DNA from: Ciona savignyi
Lineage: Eukaryota; Chordata; Ascidiacea; Phlebobranchia; Cionidae
Assembly: GCA_000149265.1 (NCBI GenBank)
Contig: CH003176.1
Span: 455,734-519,733 of the forward strand
Direction of reading: 5' to 3'
Length of the DNA stretch: 64,000 nt
Shown here: piece by piece, positions 13,901 through 28,900 of the stretch
Layout of the letters: each line of letters opens with the position of its first letter
How positions within the stretch are numbered: position 1 is the stretch's first letter
The notes under the pieces: generated by a model
The model's input: only the letters and a program-made list of their open reading frames with translations
Told to the model about the DNA's origin: nothing
The model's database searches: none
Program-made: the position numbers and the translations under genes

Positions 13901-16900
13901 AAGCAGGAAGGAAGGAAGGAAGGAGATAAGGAAACTGCACTTCCAATAAAGACTGTGGCCATAGGATTAATGTTAAGACTACGATGATAGCTGGGGTTAT
14001 TTCGGGGGGGGGGGGGGAGATATGTTTGGAGTTGGGTTGAAATTAGTTTACACAGTTTTGATTAGCAGTTTTTCTTTTTTTCCTTTACCTATTTTTTATT
14101 TTTTCCCGGTGCTTTAGCTAACCACATGGTTAACGTGAAGAACCGCGTACGAACAAGACGTCACACGTAAAACTTGGAAAACATTATACAACTGCGCAGT
14201 AATAACATTATAGTGGGCATGGGAACTCGGTTTGCGTTGTAATGAAACGTTCTCTTACCGGTCATCTGGATTTCGTGCTACGCTCCTCATGCAGTGAAGG
14301 GGAATTCCCGCCGCAAGGGACGCCTGCCGGTTGATGACGTCAATCCTGATCACTACGTCACCGTCGAGAACATAAAGGTTTCCGTCCACGTGACTAGCGG
14401 CGATATCAGTTGGAAAAGTCAGTTCCAGCTGGAAAAAAAGATTTTTCAGTTTTAAGCCCAATTTACTATCCTTGTTTTTATTAAGTTGACATCGGTTATG
14501 TTTCGCTTGTTTTTCGAGATTTTTTATTTGAATAAGAATTACCCATTAAGATTTTAAGCATTCGAATATTTAAAATTGGATTCTGCCCAATTGGCTCGGT
14601 AAATTGTGTCACTTCGTTTGCTATCGGCATTTGTTTTTGTTACCGGGCTAAGTTTTAATTCTATGATGGGTTTGTTCCAAATATCCTTTTATTATAGAAA
14701 TAGTATTTAATTCGATCGCGTTAACGATTCAGCCATGGAAACATTTGAGTGTGCGTCAATCTCACCTGGTCCAAGCTCATGCTACCACCGCATTGTAAAG
14801 GTCGGGTTCCCGACACGAGTATGCTTCCTGCGAAGGTTTTGATGACGGAAGACCGAGGGTGGATGGTTCGAATCCGATTGCCGTCAATGAAGTACAGAAG
14901 CCCGTCCTTGTCAAAGGCGAGGCCCTTCGGGGCAGATAAAGTCGCCTCCGACGCTGAACCGTGATCACCACAGTTGTCTGGAGGAGGATGGAAACTTACA
15001 TTCGGCTTGAAGTGATTTCTAGGTTGTTATTACACGACAAACCTTGTTTTAAGCACAACAAAATTTATCATAAAAATACGGCATGAAGAAGCACAGAAAA
15101 CTCATCATGTTAACTTTACCAAATTCACAATAAACATTGCTCTATACAATGTAAACAAAACTAACGAAGGAAACGGGATGAACGCTTGAATTTCTATTTC
15201 AAGCTAAATTGCGTTCATTTAGAACAATAGAAGATTCAACTTACCTTCCTGCAGTGGATAGCAAGTCCGCCCGGTGCCTGCTACTACTTCGTAGTTGGTG
15301 GTCAGGTCACGTGGGGAGCGACTTGCGGACAGCGACATCTGGCGGAGACGGTAGATCCGCCTCTCGCTGGGATGCGAGAAGTACAGCACGCCTCCAGCGG
15401 TTGGATCGATCGCCATGTAATACTGTAGAAAAGGATAAAGATCTAGTTTTCGGGAACAATGAAGCTTTGGGTGTTTTTGGACCCTTTACAATTGATAGTC
15501 AGACGGAATGGTCTACACGACAGATTAATATATTTAACTATTATATAACAACGAGCTTAGTGTCGAAACTATGATTGGTTCGATACTTAGCCCGGTACAA
15601 AATATACGAAGGTTTCAATTAGTCATAATAAACTACAATGGCTTGTTCTCCTGATTGTAGGCACAGGATAATCTGACAATTTTCCGTGGTATTCCGCCAA
15701 TTGCGTTTTCCCAACTAGGCAATAACCATGATTATCATTGAAATATTTGTGTAATATGAGTGGAAACAAAGAGTTTACTTTGGATGGTGCGTCTCTGGTT
15801 GAAAAGACACTGCTAACTTGGCCTCTGGTATCAATTTTACGGATGTAGTCGTGGTCGCCGACGTATACGTTGCCAACTGCGTCGCTTGTGAGGGCTACTG
15901 GTGATCGAAGGGGGTTGTTGAGGGCTCGACCTGAATGGAATATTGGGTTAAACTACGTTTAGGTGGGGTTGAGAGAAGGTTGAGGGTTGTGTGGCCGAAT
16001 TTCTTTGTTTTTCCGTATTTTTTAATTTTCATTGTGATTTTATAGTGTTATTTATTGCGCGTTTCCTTGTTTTTCTTTCCATTGTGCTTGTTTTCAATGT
16101 TTTTTTCGATATGCGTGTTTTTAATGTTAAAAATTAAAAAAAATAACCTAAAAGCCAAAATACTTACCGTTACAACTCTCACACGACGAGTGCCTTGGAT
16201 TTCCGTTGCCCATAACAGTGGACATGATAGGAGGCTGCTCGCTAAGTCGCATCACCCCACCGTTACCCAGGTAAACCACCCCTTTGGACGGGTGGAAAGT
16301 GTGATGGATGGCAAGGGACCAGAGCCCGATGGAGCCGCCCACCGCCGGGTTGTGGCCGGCAACGCTGGTTTGAAAGGATTTCCAAACGACTTGATCGCAT
16401 GACTCGTACACATAGCCCACGTAAACTGTAAAAACATTGGTGAAACTGATGTGCATGTTGATTTGGGTTTTTATTTGACATTCTTTTTATAAACACAGCA
16501 GTCAAATGCATTAATTTAGCCTTTAATTTCAGTTGTACGTATTCATTTACTTTTTACATGTAGTCGTACGCAAACATTAGTCGGAAGTATTACATCATAC
16601 GCAATCTACCAACCTTTTGCTGCCACGGTTCCATAGACGGGTTGTCCGTACGCGTCTTCACGCGTCCATTCGTACGTATAACGCAGCTCGGATCGCGGCT
16701 CGAATTTCTTGCTGAATTCGAGGCCCTGTATGACGATGCGAAGTCGGACGAGAACCAAGTTGGCTGGTTTTTCCCCGTTGACGAGAGAAATGAGAAGGAT
16801 GGATTGGTATCCAGGTGTCCGAGAGCTCAAGTATACGAGCGAGGTCTCAGTTCCAGGTAATGGGATCGATTCTCGCGTCGCCTGAAAAAATCCGATTATG

Positions 16901-19900
16901 ATCACGTTGCATTCCAATTTACTAAAATGGATGAATGTCTTTATGATTGATGCAGATTTGTGATAGCGACAACATCTCGATAATTATGATAAATTGCGAC
17001 AAGCTTACGGATTAGCGCTTCATACACTGCCGAAGTGGATTTTCCCTGTATTATTTACTCGTTTTTAACCGCTAGTTGCGACATAAAGCTCTTATGACGT
17101 CACAAGCTTCAAACGCGACAATCGCTGATCGGTTTGCGTCACGTTTTGTCAACAATTGTTTTTTAGAGAAGTGGTTATGTGGGACATTTCGTGGATCCTT
17201 GGATACTCTCTTTGCGCGGAAGAATTATGTATTATTGAATTTTTAAGTACTAAGAACGAGGAAGGGCATACGCGTATGACTTGCTGGAAAGTGCTATTAC
17301 TTCATGGTAAATTTACTTGAGTGTTCTAACGAATTCATGGCGCGGTGAACCTTATAGAAGGGAGGTAAAGCTAACCTGGATTTCCGGAATAACTGATCCA
17401 CGTTCCGAGCACTCGGCGGCACTATAGGCACGGACCGAGCTCACGAGCACCGCCGCCTTCGGTTCCGGCAGTTTGCTGATGTCACAGCTCCCGCTCGAAA
17501 GGCCGCTGCTCGACGGTTGGCTCGGGGTTCTCATTGTGACGGTTGGCATGACGACGAAGTCGTTCCAGGGGACAAAAACGGTGGCGCTAGAGGGCACAAA
17601 TGATGTCCTTTGGAAATTAAGCGTCAAGGCACCTCCGCCATTCACGAGGATATCGTACCTGAAGAGAAAGAAATGTAAGGGCTGGACTTCATCATGGTGA
17701 ATGGAAATAATGGAGCAGCAACATTAGAAGTAACGCTAACGTACCATCCGTTCGCTCTTGATTTGGTCATCCCGTAAAACTGGTTGTGTTCCACTTTGAT
17801 CTGGACTCCAATCAACGGCGACCCGTCCACTGTCAGCACTTGCCCTCGAATCACACTTGTGCGTCTGAGGTGGAATGGGGGAGATTAGTGAAAATAATCG
17901 AATCATGTGCATCATGTACATCGCACAGGAAATGGACGTACTTAGGGTCAAATACGGACGAATCGGCGCCGGTCTGCACCCCGTTTCTGTTGACCAAGAA
18001 TGATGCCCTCTGGTGGAAGGGTGCAGTGGTCGGAAGAGGATTTCTGATCCGGATGCGACTCGCCTCGTGGCTCGGATCAAGTCCTCCTCTGCACTGCGAG
18101 GTCCGAGTGCAGGATGGATGGGAGCAGCAGTCCGGATCCTGGCAATCTCGAAGGGTATCTGCAACCACATGGGGGTGATTACTGCCTGCTATGTGAGGAT
18201 GCAATACGTATGATTTCAGGGGGATTCAGGGGGTAATTTTTCGAAATGAGGACAAATTGAAAATCACAGAAGTAAACACCTTATATTCAGTTATTTAAGG
18301 GTGTGGTGGCAGTGTGACACGGTATGGGTGATTACCCAGTAAGGGTGATGACCTATTAGCAGAGGGGGCAATAACCTTGTAGCATATGGTAATGACCTGG
18401 TAGAAGTTTATGAAGGTTAGACTGCTATTATGTTAAAAATATACAACAGTTTAACAGCCAATACAACGTTTCAGGGCAATCACAATCTGTTATTTAATTA
18501 TCTTATGCGGATGACAAGAAGCCCTTTTTAGGCTGGATGAAACGATCTAAAACCCAGTACATCAAGCTACATACCCAAGTCGTCATCCTTCATGTTGGTG
18601 CAGAGGACTACCACTTGTACGTCGCACGCATCGGACTTCCATCCGGACCGGCAAGCGCAATACCAACCTCCGTCGCCATCTCTTACGCAGTTACCATGTC
18701 CCGAGCAATCGTTCGGGCAACCGGCTGGAAGGTATAAGTATGTTTTCTATTGATCTCACAATCTTTTGGTTGACGTCCAACGCTTAATCGATTGAACTAT
18801 CAAGCCAGACTATAATAAGCATTGGAAATTCTTTCCCATTTAGTCTGTTTTTATGAACTTCGCGTGTTACAATATTATTGTGCAATATTTGTTGTTTTAA
18901 ATTTGTACTTTTATTAAGAATTGTTTGGTCGTATCAAATCTAAAACAGGGCTTAATAATTGACAGATAACTTGTGAAGTAATCGTGTTGTATCGCGCAGA
19001 ACCTCCGAACCAGAAGACCATGGTCGGATAAGATATGAAACAAACCACAACTCACGGAAAGTGCAGATATCTCCGTTCCATCCGACGTCGCAGAGGCAGA
19101 CGCCGTCCGAACACGATCCATGTTCTTCGCACCTCGGGTGGCACTGACGGACGTGACACGCGTCACCCGTCCACCCGTCCTCGCACCTGCAAGCTCCGTT
19201 TACGCACACCCCGTGCCCAGGGTGACACATGGGGCGACACTGGGCTGTAGACGGGGTAGGGGTGAGATGCGATGATACGCTAAGGTCTGGGGTTCCGTGG
19301 ACGTGGGTTAAATGGTAATTTCGGTGATTTATCGATGAAATTGAATCATGGAATTTGTAGATAATGATATCGTGCAGTGTAATTTAATAATGGCGACATT
19401 AAAAACGTTAAAACAAACCAAAATGTTAGTAAAAACCAAGATTCAAACACGTTAAGTGAAACCCAATCAGTTGTTCCGTCGTTCGTCGTGACGTAGTCGG
19501 ATGACGTAACCAGGGTCGTCCAGGTCGAGTCGATGATGTCATGTTAGGTCGACACGGCAAGCACACAACAACAAAGAAGAGGAAGGGAGGGGCGGAAGAA
19601 AAATAAAATAAAAGAAAATAAGTTGGTTGCAGCTACATGGGACATCCGCATACACGGACTAAAGTAACAAACTAATAAATGGAACAACAGGCTTTAAAAC
19701 TAAGGCTAGATGCAAACTCAAAATTAAAATCACTATAAAATGGACGAAGCGAGGACGCTTCAACAAAAAATAGGCATGCATACTAAGGTATGGGTGACGT
19801 GTTAGTTCCATTCATGGGGTGTTCTCTAGTATTAATCTGGGTACAGATCTTTTAACAAATGCATTATACAATTTTGTAAACACTCTATTTTAGGAAATTA

Positions 19901-22900
19901 CCCATGCAGTACTCTATCACCTATCAAACTGTGCCACACACTCTAATCAAACTCGGGTTGGGTTAGCACACGTCACCTACCGGCACTGCAGTCGCTTCCT
20001 CCCCAGCCCGCCTCGCAGATGCATTTCTCGGATGTGACGTCATAAGTCCCGTGACCAGCACAGTCAGTGAAGCACGTCGAGTCACGGTCGGCGCAAAGAG
20101 CACCGGACCAGCCCCGATCGCACCGACAAACACCGGTCACGCAGACCCCGTGCCCAGAGCAGCCAGGGTCATAGCAATCGACTGGAAAATATATTTTATT
20201 AGATATAATTTTTTAACTAACAGCTTTTCCAGTACATTCTATTTAAATATTACACTGAAGATGTCATTTTGTCGAAAAATGCCTAGACTTTAAACTATTG
20301 AATTGTTAATTTTTATTACGTATACTGGATTTACATTTTTTAATAACAAAGTTTTAACCAGGACTATTTTATTTGCATTAGCAAAAAATGTGGTGTCAAA
20401 TACGCCTTTGTAAGAGTATCCGTGCAAATTGGTAGATGGTACAACTTAAGGGAGTTTTAATTTTCCTTTTTACAACTCACTTTCTTTGCAAGCTTCGCCC
20501 TTGTACCCGCGTTCGCACACACACTCGCCGTCCACGCACGAACCACGGTTGCTGCAATCTGGCACCGCGCATTGGTCGCTTGGTGTTGCGCAGTCCACAC
20601 CTTTCCAGCCGGAAAAGCACACGCACTTTCCGTGGGCGTACACCCCGTTCCCACGGCAGGTAACAGAGCATGAGGCTGAAGGTGGATATAAGAAGTGGTT
20701 AGTGAGGGTTTGGTGGGGCGGGAGAGAATCGAACACTGTACCTTGGGAACAATCGGTGCCTTGGTAGCCAGGGAAGCATTTGCAAAGACCATTCACGCAG
20801 TCACCGTTGCTGTTACATTTCTTGGGGCAGTCAGATAACCCTTCTGTTGAAAAGAATAAGTTTTAATGCTTATTCGTTGAGTTGGACAATGCAAGGACAA
20901 TTATCACACGGCTCGAACATAACTTTGGGGTACAGGAGTTACTGCGGTGTGTTGTATACGATTTTACTATTTAAGTACAACCCACTGATCTAATGGGATT
21001 ACGTAACGTCCCTTAAGTGCTTTGTCCATTGACGTAACAGTCTGGTCAGGGGCTGACTTCGATTCAACAACATATCAGCTGAAACCCAGGACTCTACGCC
21101 CTAACCGGCCAATATGTAGGTAAACACACAGAACACGACTTACTGGACACTGAGGTCAAGACTTCGAATGGTGCACCAAGCTCTGCGTCGTTGTAAACCG
21201 CCACGTGCCATGTCCCGGCGTCCAGAAACTTCACAAACCCGAGGTTCACTTTCCGGGATTCCCCTGTCACACTTCGGCGCGATCGCTTCTTGCTCGAAGT
21301 GGTGGAAAGCGTCATAATCGAGGTGTGTGACGTCAGGGTCGGGTCGGATGGGAGGGACCCACCGTCGATCTTTTCGAAAAAGTCGAACTGCGGGTAGAAT
21401 TTACAGCTTAAATTGATATTGATTTGCTACACGCTAACAACCGGTACATTAAAAACGCTGTATATTGATGGCTTCGCACGCGATAATGTGTGAGAAAGTG
21501 GAATACGATCCAGCTTCAGAAAGGAGGATTTAACCTTCACTCCGCACCAGCAGAAAGCCAGGGATTACCCGGGAGCGGAGGGGCTGACAGTAGCCAAGAA
21601 ACCTGGTTTTAGTAGACTGTCGTGCTGATGGATTCCCAACCACACAAACACGTTTACAGCTGTTAATGCGGAACGCTAAAGTATCGTGCAATAACTGGTT
21701 GGACTGAAACAATTGGGTAATGTTTCGTTTGTGTTTACCCTCGTACGGACAGGTGCTGATAACATAATTATCTGTTCCTAGAGCATTTACTCAACCATGT
21801 CGAGTGACGTAAGCAAACAACCGGACCACCCGCAAGGTGTGGTGAAACAATTTACTGGAACAGTTGGCCTGTAATTTCGCGTTTCCCACCAGCAACGAAA
21901 AATAAACCTTTGCAAACATATGGATGACGTAATCGTCCACCTCGTAGAGCCGGTGCAGACAGCACGACGGTAGAGGATAATATCAATATCGTTTAAAACA
22001 GCAAGCTCCGGACAGTAACGATGAAGTATGTAACCGTCGGGTTATGGAGGTGACCAGTAACTCAATTAGTACAGTTCATGGAGCAAGTTCGTCGACGCGT
22101 CGGAGTCGATTGCAGCCGTTCCCCGCTTATCGAACGCCCATCGCATTGGAAAAGACAACAATGGGCATTCTTGCGCAGAAATAACCCGGCGATGAAGATG
22201 CGCAGCGGACGGCTTCAGAGCGGCGGTCGACGCTTTCAGGTTATTTTGGGATTAAAAATGACCACGGTTACCTGTGCTTAAGCCAGGGGAAGGGGGATAG
22301 AAAGGAACCGTAGCCGCTGCGGAGATTTTATCGTCAAAGATTGATCGAGAGTGCGCTGTAAAAGCTCATACTAAATCCAGCCTCCGGTCGTCGAAGCACG
22401 GTCGGTTGTTTTAAGCTAATCTACCTGGATGTTAATCTTCATCGGCAATTTTCGCTCGTTTTTCACTTGTTCCATGAGCCCAGACAGTCCAGTCGTTGGA
22501 CGCGTGTCATGTGGACAGGGACGGGGTATAAATCCCGGATTAACCCTTTTAGGGGCTCAGGTTACGCGCGTGTTGATACGCCCCAGTTCACCCTAAAACG
22601 CGATGCTGGTAAATGTTGTAGTGGCTTGAAAAAACTAGACAGTGCGGTATTTGGGTTGAATAATCCGGACAAACAATCTTTCGTCCGCGGTCTTGGTAAG
22701 AATTCAGCAAAAGTAACTTCGGCCGCTGGGAATATGAACTCAATCCGAAGGTGAAAATACTGAACTCTTATCATCAACATGTTGGTTGCGGATTCTTAGT
22801 TTCTTGCTGTTTTAACACCCATTAATATCCTTTGCTGTAATTGCTTGGAACCAATCCAGCATGGGAGTCTATGCAGCGAAGGCAAGTTTAATAGATGGAT

Positions 22901-25900
22901 CTATTTCTCTCAAATGCATAGGGCGCTGGAACCCAGCAGAAGGTATAGTGGAGCACAATCACAACAAATAAGCCAGTGGTGACAGATATGACGGATACGA
23001 AAAGAGGTAAACTAATTACTGTACCAGCTTGAAGTGAGTGGTGGTTATGCCGCGTGAAGTTTAAAGAGAGATTAATATACCCGAGTCGAAGTGTTTATCC
23101 CGCTTCCCAAAAACAACCTATTCGTTTTATACTCGCGGCTTCTATTTTTGAGTCTAAAATGCAGAGTACGTACAAAACAATGTACGGATAGAGGACTGCG
23201 TTTTTGCGTACAAAACAATGTACGGATAAAAACTCACTTTTGTGTGCGTAGGTCGGAGTCCTTTACGCCCATACACCGCCATTTCCGCTTGAGGCGACAC
23301 GGAGCAGTTAAACTTCATGTGCGTCGGCTCTTCCACGTAAACTTGCATCCACGAGAAGGAAGAGGCCGGAACGACCATCGAAGACGGCCTACTTAACTGC
23401 AATTCCACTGGAGTGCCTAAGAAAAGATGGAAGGTTTTAACTTTAATGTACGAATGTGATTATTTTTTACCAGGTTAATTTTCAAACAAATAATGGTCTT
23501 TTGGTTGAGACCGTTGTTGTATATTAATCGGTATATGTATCGGTCGCGTTAACCATTCGGCCACACACAACCTTAGGCAGGTAAAGTAAATGTCATTAAA
23601 TAAAGGCCTATTTGTATCAACCGCTTGGTTGTATATTACACCCTCTATATTCATTTGCTAAACTTATTTTGTCCTGAACTGGATTAACAGTTTTGGATCC
23701 ATAAATGCAATAATTGTAAGTTCTGCTATTTATTTTTCTTGAATGTTTCATTTATTGAGTAGCCTACTTAGACTGTCGATTTAATGTTTTTCAAGTGTTT
23801 ACTTTATTGCATTTTCAATTAAAAATCATAATCGTTTACTTTTTTGGCATAACATCCTAACGACACGCAATAGTTTTGTGGCTTATTTAAATTATCAAGT
23901 TAAGTTGAAATCATAATCTTAGTTTTAAAATCAAAACAAAAATTTAAGCCACAGTTGTTCCCAAACAGGTCACGGACCGATGGTTCAACGTTGAAATTCG
24001 AGCGGTTATAAATAGAGTTGCTGGAGCGAGTCCACATTACGCCACAACATTAGTTTAGCTAAGAAACAACGTAACCAGCCTTAAATTCGAGTACACGTTC
24101 TTCATTAAACATTAATGGTTGCTGTTTGAGGGCACGCGTTTGCAAGAAGAAACTCGGCCGTGATTATCGCGCAAATGGGTTTGGTACAAACACCTTTGGC
24201 GAAGAGACTGACATGACACATGGAGTTCTGAATCTGATTAAACGCTACACGAATACAGGACTAAAGTGTTTAAAGTTTTTAACCGAAGCGAATAAAAGCC
24301 CAAATTTAATACTTGCAGAAACAATCAAGTTTCATAATTCAATCAGATCTTACTTTGGTCTTTCCTGTCACTGACGATCACTGGATTCCCGGTAGAACAT
24401 TGGACAGAGGAGGGAAGTTCAACTATAGATTCCGTGTGGTTCATCGACTGGACTGCAATGCGAATCAATTAGGTTAGTATGGATTAAAGTTTTACTGAAA
24501 TTACAACTATAAAACTCGTTGAAATTTGTTGAGTTTGAGGTGAATCGATAGCGCGATGCACTATGTTTAAGTTGGATTGCGTAACGAAGCAAATCACGCT
24601 CGCTCGCTGTCTATTATTGACTTAATGAGATCGCACGTGCATGCACACACATGTTTATATGCACTCGTATACACTCCGCCTTTATTTAAGCTATAAGCCA
24701 TTCTATTAATTTTTAATGGCCACTGGCGACAATCGTCTGTGCTTGTGGAACACTGTCCCTCATGCGACGTTTCAATGGTGTATTATGACGTAATGTGCCC
24801 GATACATGATCCCCAGAGCGTGGTGCGAATCTCGGCCAGTGGATTAGACAATCTATTTTCAAACAACCCACCTAAAAAGTAGGCGGTCAGGGCAAGAAGT
24901 AGGGCGGAGATGATAGCCAGGGAGAGTGCGGCACACTTCCACGTAGCTCTGCCCCAACAGCTCCCGGTGAACTTCTCGAAACTTCCATCATATTGCCTCG
25001 ACTCCCGGCGGTGTATGTGAGGGTCGTACCTCCCACCGAAGGAAGGTCGTTTATTCATGAACCGAGCGGTCGTCCCGCTGCCGGGACCGGTCGAAGTCAC
25101 GGCTGACGTCAGCGGGGGAAGGGAGGAGGGGATTCCCGGCGTGTAACCACCAAATGTCGGCCTGGAAATGAAACGGGAAGTAAGCAATCACAACTACTCG
25201 AATTCCTTTCCTAAAAATGAGTTTTCATTAGACCTAAAGGAGTCCTTCAGTTTCAAGGACAGGATCGGTTATGTCTCAATCAACTTACTGAGTTTGTTTT
25301 AATAGCTATCTATATATGGTAAGGTTTCAATTCGACTTGGTTGGGTCACCCCAACGACGTAATTCAAATCACACATAGATTAAACGAAAGATGACCACTT
25401 TAACCGTTCCGTGAAAGCGTGAGATAACTACTGCGAGCATGCAAATCGGCAACGTCGCGACATATCGTGACCCATCGTAACCCCAACGCTCATGACCCAC
25501 ATTGACCCGGCAAGAAAACACAAAGCAACGCTTGAAGTGGGCAGATTCTCCGAATGACTACCGACAACACAGCCTGCCTATCGTAATAAAGGTTTTCTGG
25601 CTATTTTAAGACCAAACATAACGCCTGAAGTTCTGAGTCGTGATTATGACATTGTGTCCTGATTGTATAAACCAGACAGAGGTATGGCAGTTTTTATCTC
25701 GTGTTTTTGACTTTACTCAGCTGCCTCTCAAGGTTATCGCCCCGTCCTATCTAGCCATGTCTTTCACCTGCTAAAACAACGAATCAGACGGCCGGTTCAC
25801 GGCCCTTAAGAAACTTAGGGACCCACTTCTAAAATGGGGCTGACTGAATAGTACCTAAAGTACCCAATTGGACAAGACCGTCGACTGTTGAAAAATGCCA

Positions 25901-28900
25901 TTGAACTCCGAGCAAACGAGACATAAAATGCATGCAAATTCTTTGGGCCCAAGTTAATCAAGTTTCTGAGTGATTTACATTGATTTTGTTTAAAGAAACG
26001 TCAATAATCCGCAAATAAAACTCCTTTCCGCCTTAAAATGATGAAACCCAGGTCTTGTTTTGATTAAATCAAGAAAACTGCAAAGCCGCAAACGCCAGGA
26101 TGAAACGAACTTGCAACGCGGTCTCAAGTTTCGGTTGTGTATTTATAAAATCGTGATAACGATACATAGTTTCGGTGTCGGGGTATCGGGCGACCGCCGC
26201 ATCAAAGCAAGATCGGCGACGGCAACGAACAAGCGGAGTGTTTTATTTCTGACAGTTTAATGGAGACTGGTGTTTCTCGGGTGTCAGAAGTCGCGACGCC
26301 CGGGGAGATTTCACGGCAACTTTGGTCCCGAGATTAATGGCAACTTCAAGGTTGGGAGACAGCTGAAAGAAAAGCTTCAATTGGTTGGTAACTAGATCAC
26401 CGTGCGGTGGATTGCGATGGTACCTCGTCAGCGTCGTATCAAGTTCATGCGAACGCGCTTTGGGAAATTATCTCTCAGCCATAAGAAAACGTTGCATCGT
26501 TAACGAAATGAACGATTTTTCATATTATCCTGACGGAGTGTCCGATACTTAAATATTCCGGGAACTTAAAACACGGGCTACGTTTTTGAGCACGGCTGCG
26601 AGGCGTGTCGAGTTGTTTTCGCATTTTTTGATCGAATACTTGGCAATCGCGACAGTAATTGACGTCATGCCCACATTATTGTGGCCCAGAATGCAAGGCA
26701 TTGCAGCCCGATTAGCCGCTACGTAGCCGGGGCATTAAGCCAAGTTATTAGTCGAGGACATTTCCACGCTTTACTGCAGACCACCGATGCTGCGATTGCG
26801 ACTTCTCATAATCTCTTGTCATTTCTCGTGGAAGATTAGCCACCCGATCTGCCCTTATTGGTGGATGGGGTCACGTGGGATGCTACCACGACAACAACAA
26901 CATTGTAATGCGGTGAGTTTCTCTTCAGTTGTCAACGTTGCTAGTAGGTTAAAGGATTAGCTCGAGAATCAATGGAATTTTGGCATTGGCGAGCTCAAAA
27001 ACGGCATAATAGATTGCGCTGTAATGCTGTTGAAACCGATGTCCTTCGCACGCAAACTTGCGGCCATTACAACAGACTTGTCATAGCTTTAGAAATGGGG
27101 CGAGAGTCTATACGGAACCAAGAGGTATCCAGCAAACGAACAATGCGCGGTTTGGGTCCGATTTCTGACAATTTGTGGGGTCAACGAGCTGATGTCTGCG
27201 TAGAACTATTCTGCGCAATACAGGACGTCAATATAGGTCAAATTTTGAGTAAGGTCGGTTTTAGGCGTTGGGTCGTCATATTCGCGGGTGGCCGTTTGTC
27301 GGTTTTGGCCGAACTAAACGAATTTCCTGGTTAAAGGTGACTGGTGTTGGTTTATCGTAAAAGAAATTGGCTGTTCATAACAGCAGGTTTTACCGCCAAT
27401 GGTTCAACGCCAAACGGAAGTTGAGCCCTTGTACATAAGACAGACACGACGTTTTGTCGTTAAAGTAGTTACCTTAGCTAAAATTTTATGTAGGAATACG
27501 TGGTTTACACGTCCAAACAATATACAAAATTCTATTTTATAACGGTCTCTCAGTGATAAGCCCATCATGGGTGCGATGCTTAACTCGGTAAAAGTAATCG
27601 TTTAGTAGAGAGAGAGATTGTTTTTATATTATACAAATCTGACATTGCCATATTTCTAAACAGAATATCCCCAAACATACTGCCTAGAATGTCAAACTGG
27701 GGAAATTATCTATGATTTTAACATACAACTTTTTAGTCAGGTTTTGATCAATAGTCAAAATTAGGGTAAAATTAAGTGTTTTTTGGTGAAAACCCTGGCG
27801 GAAGGTTGCTCTTTTTAGAGAATAGTGGAAACCTAAACGACTTGTTGGATTATTTCTGGGCACAAAGCTGTTAAGATCAATCACCCTAGGGTCCAATGAC
27901 AGATTAAACGAACAAAGTGACCCCGCTGTTCGACCCCTAACACCCACAATCACCTCCTCAAATAAAGCCCCGATCCTGACTGATGGGGAACCAGCCCCAA
28001 GTCAAACAAGCCGGACAGGTCGAATTAGGGGTCATTCGTCAAACACGAGTTAGGGATGAGCGGTTTTGGGTGACCCTACAAAGCACACAGTTTAAGCGGT
28101 GCCTGATGTGGAAAATTAAAGCGCTTTCATGATTTAACCTGAAATTTTAAACAAAAATTGGCTCGCGTTTCAAATAGGCAGTGCCAAGTTGAAAACACTG
28201 TTCAAATACAGTGAAGACAAACGCTAAAACTTAAATTTCAGCAGCGAAACAGAGGTACCGGTATTCGACGGAACGATTTCACGCGCACTTACGATTTTAC
28301 GGCTTGAAGTGCCGGAATTTAAAATAAAAGCCATGAAAGTGCGGCACACTTCTTTCTGCTACTTGCCGCCCAAATTAAATTCCTGGTATTAGTGGTTTAG
28401 GTTCGGGTGAAATATTCGGCGTAGAGGGCGTGAAAGAATTTTCAGTCATCTTAGATAGCAAACTACGGCCGGCATGTACGGTCGTGTTGCCGAATGTTTA
28501 ACGCCATCGATACATATACATGTTCATATACAAAAAAAAAACGTTCTTAGCAACGAGCCCATGATGGGCTTGAAACTAAGTCCAGTAAAATATGATTAAC
28601 ATCACAGAAATCACGGATTTATTGTTCATCGCGGGACCAGTCGCTCGCCGAATATCGCACGACGGTCACTGTATTGCCAAAACAACTCGAGAAGTTGTAG
28701 CACACGCTCTGACCTCGGAATGTAAACAGTGGTACCAATGACCCGATTGTTATCATTAGCCGAGCCGCTTAGGACATACTGGACCAGCTTTTCAGCCAAG
28801 CGAGGACAAGAGACTGATCTGCAACTACTAATTTATCTTTTGATAAGAGAAATCACAGCTTGGCAGTTTTCATTTTTATGACTTTAAGACATGACTTTAA

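Noticed and set aside
22078..22754. GC-rich open frames in intron 8
   Set aside because: They do not fit teneurin phases at exons 8 and 9 and have no family similarity.
26972..27334. 120-codon plus-strand open frame
   Set aside because: No domain, signal or splice context; lies in a teneurin intron and looks like a chance frame.
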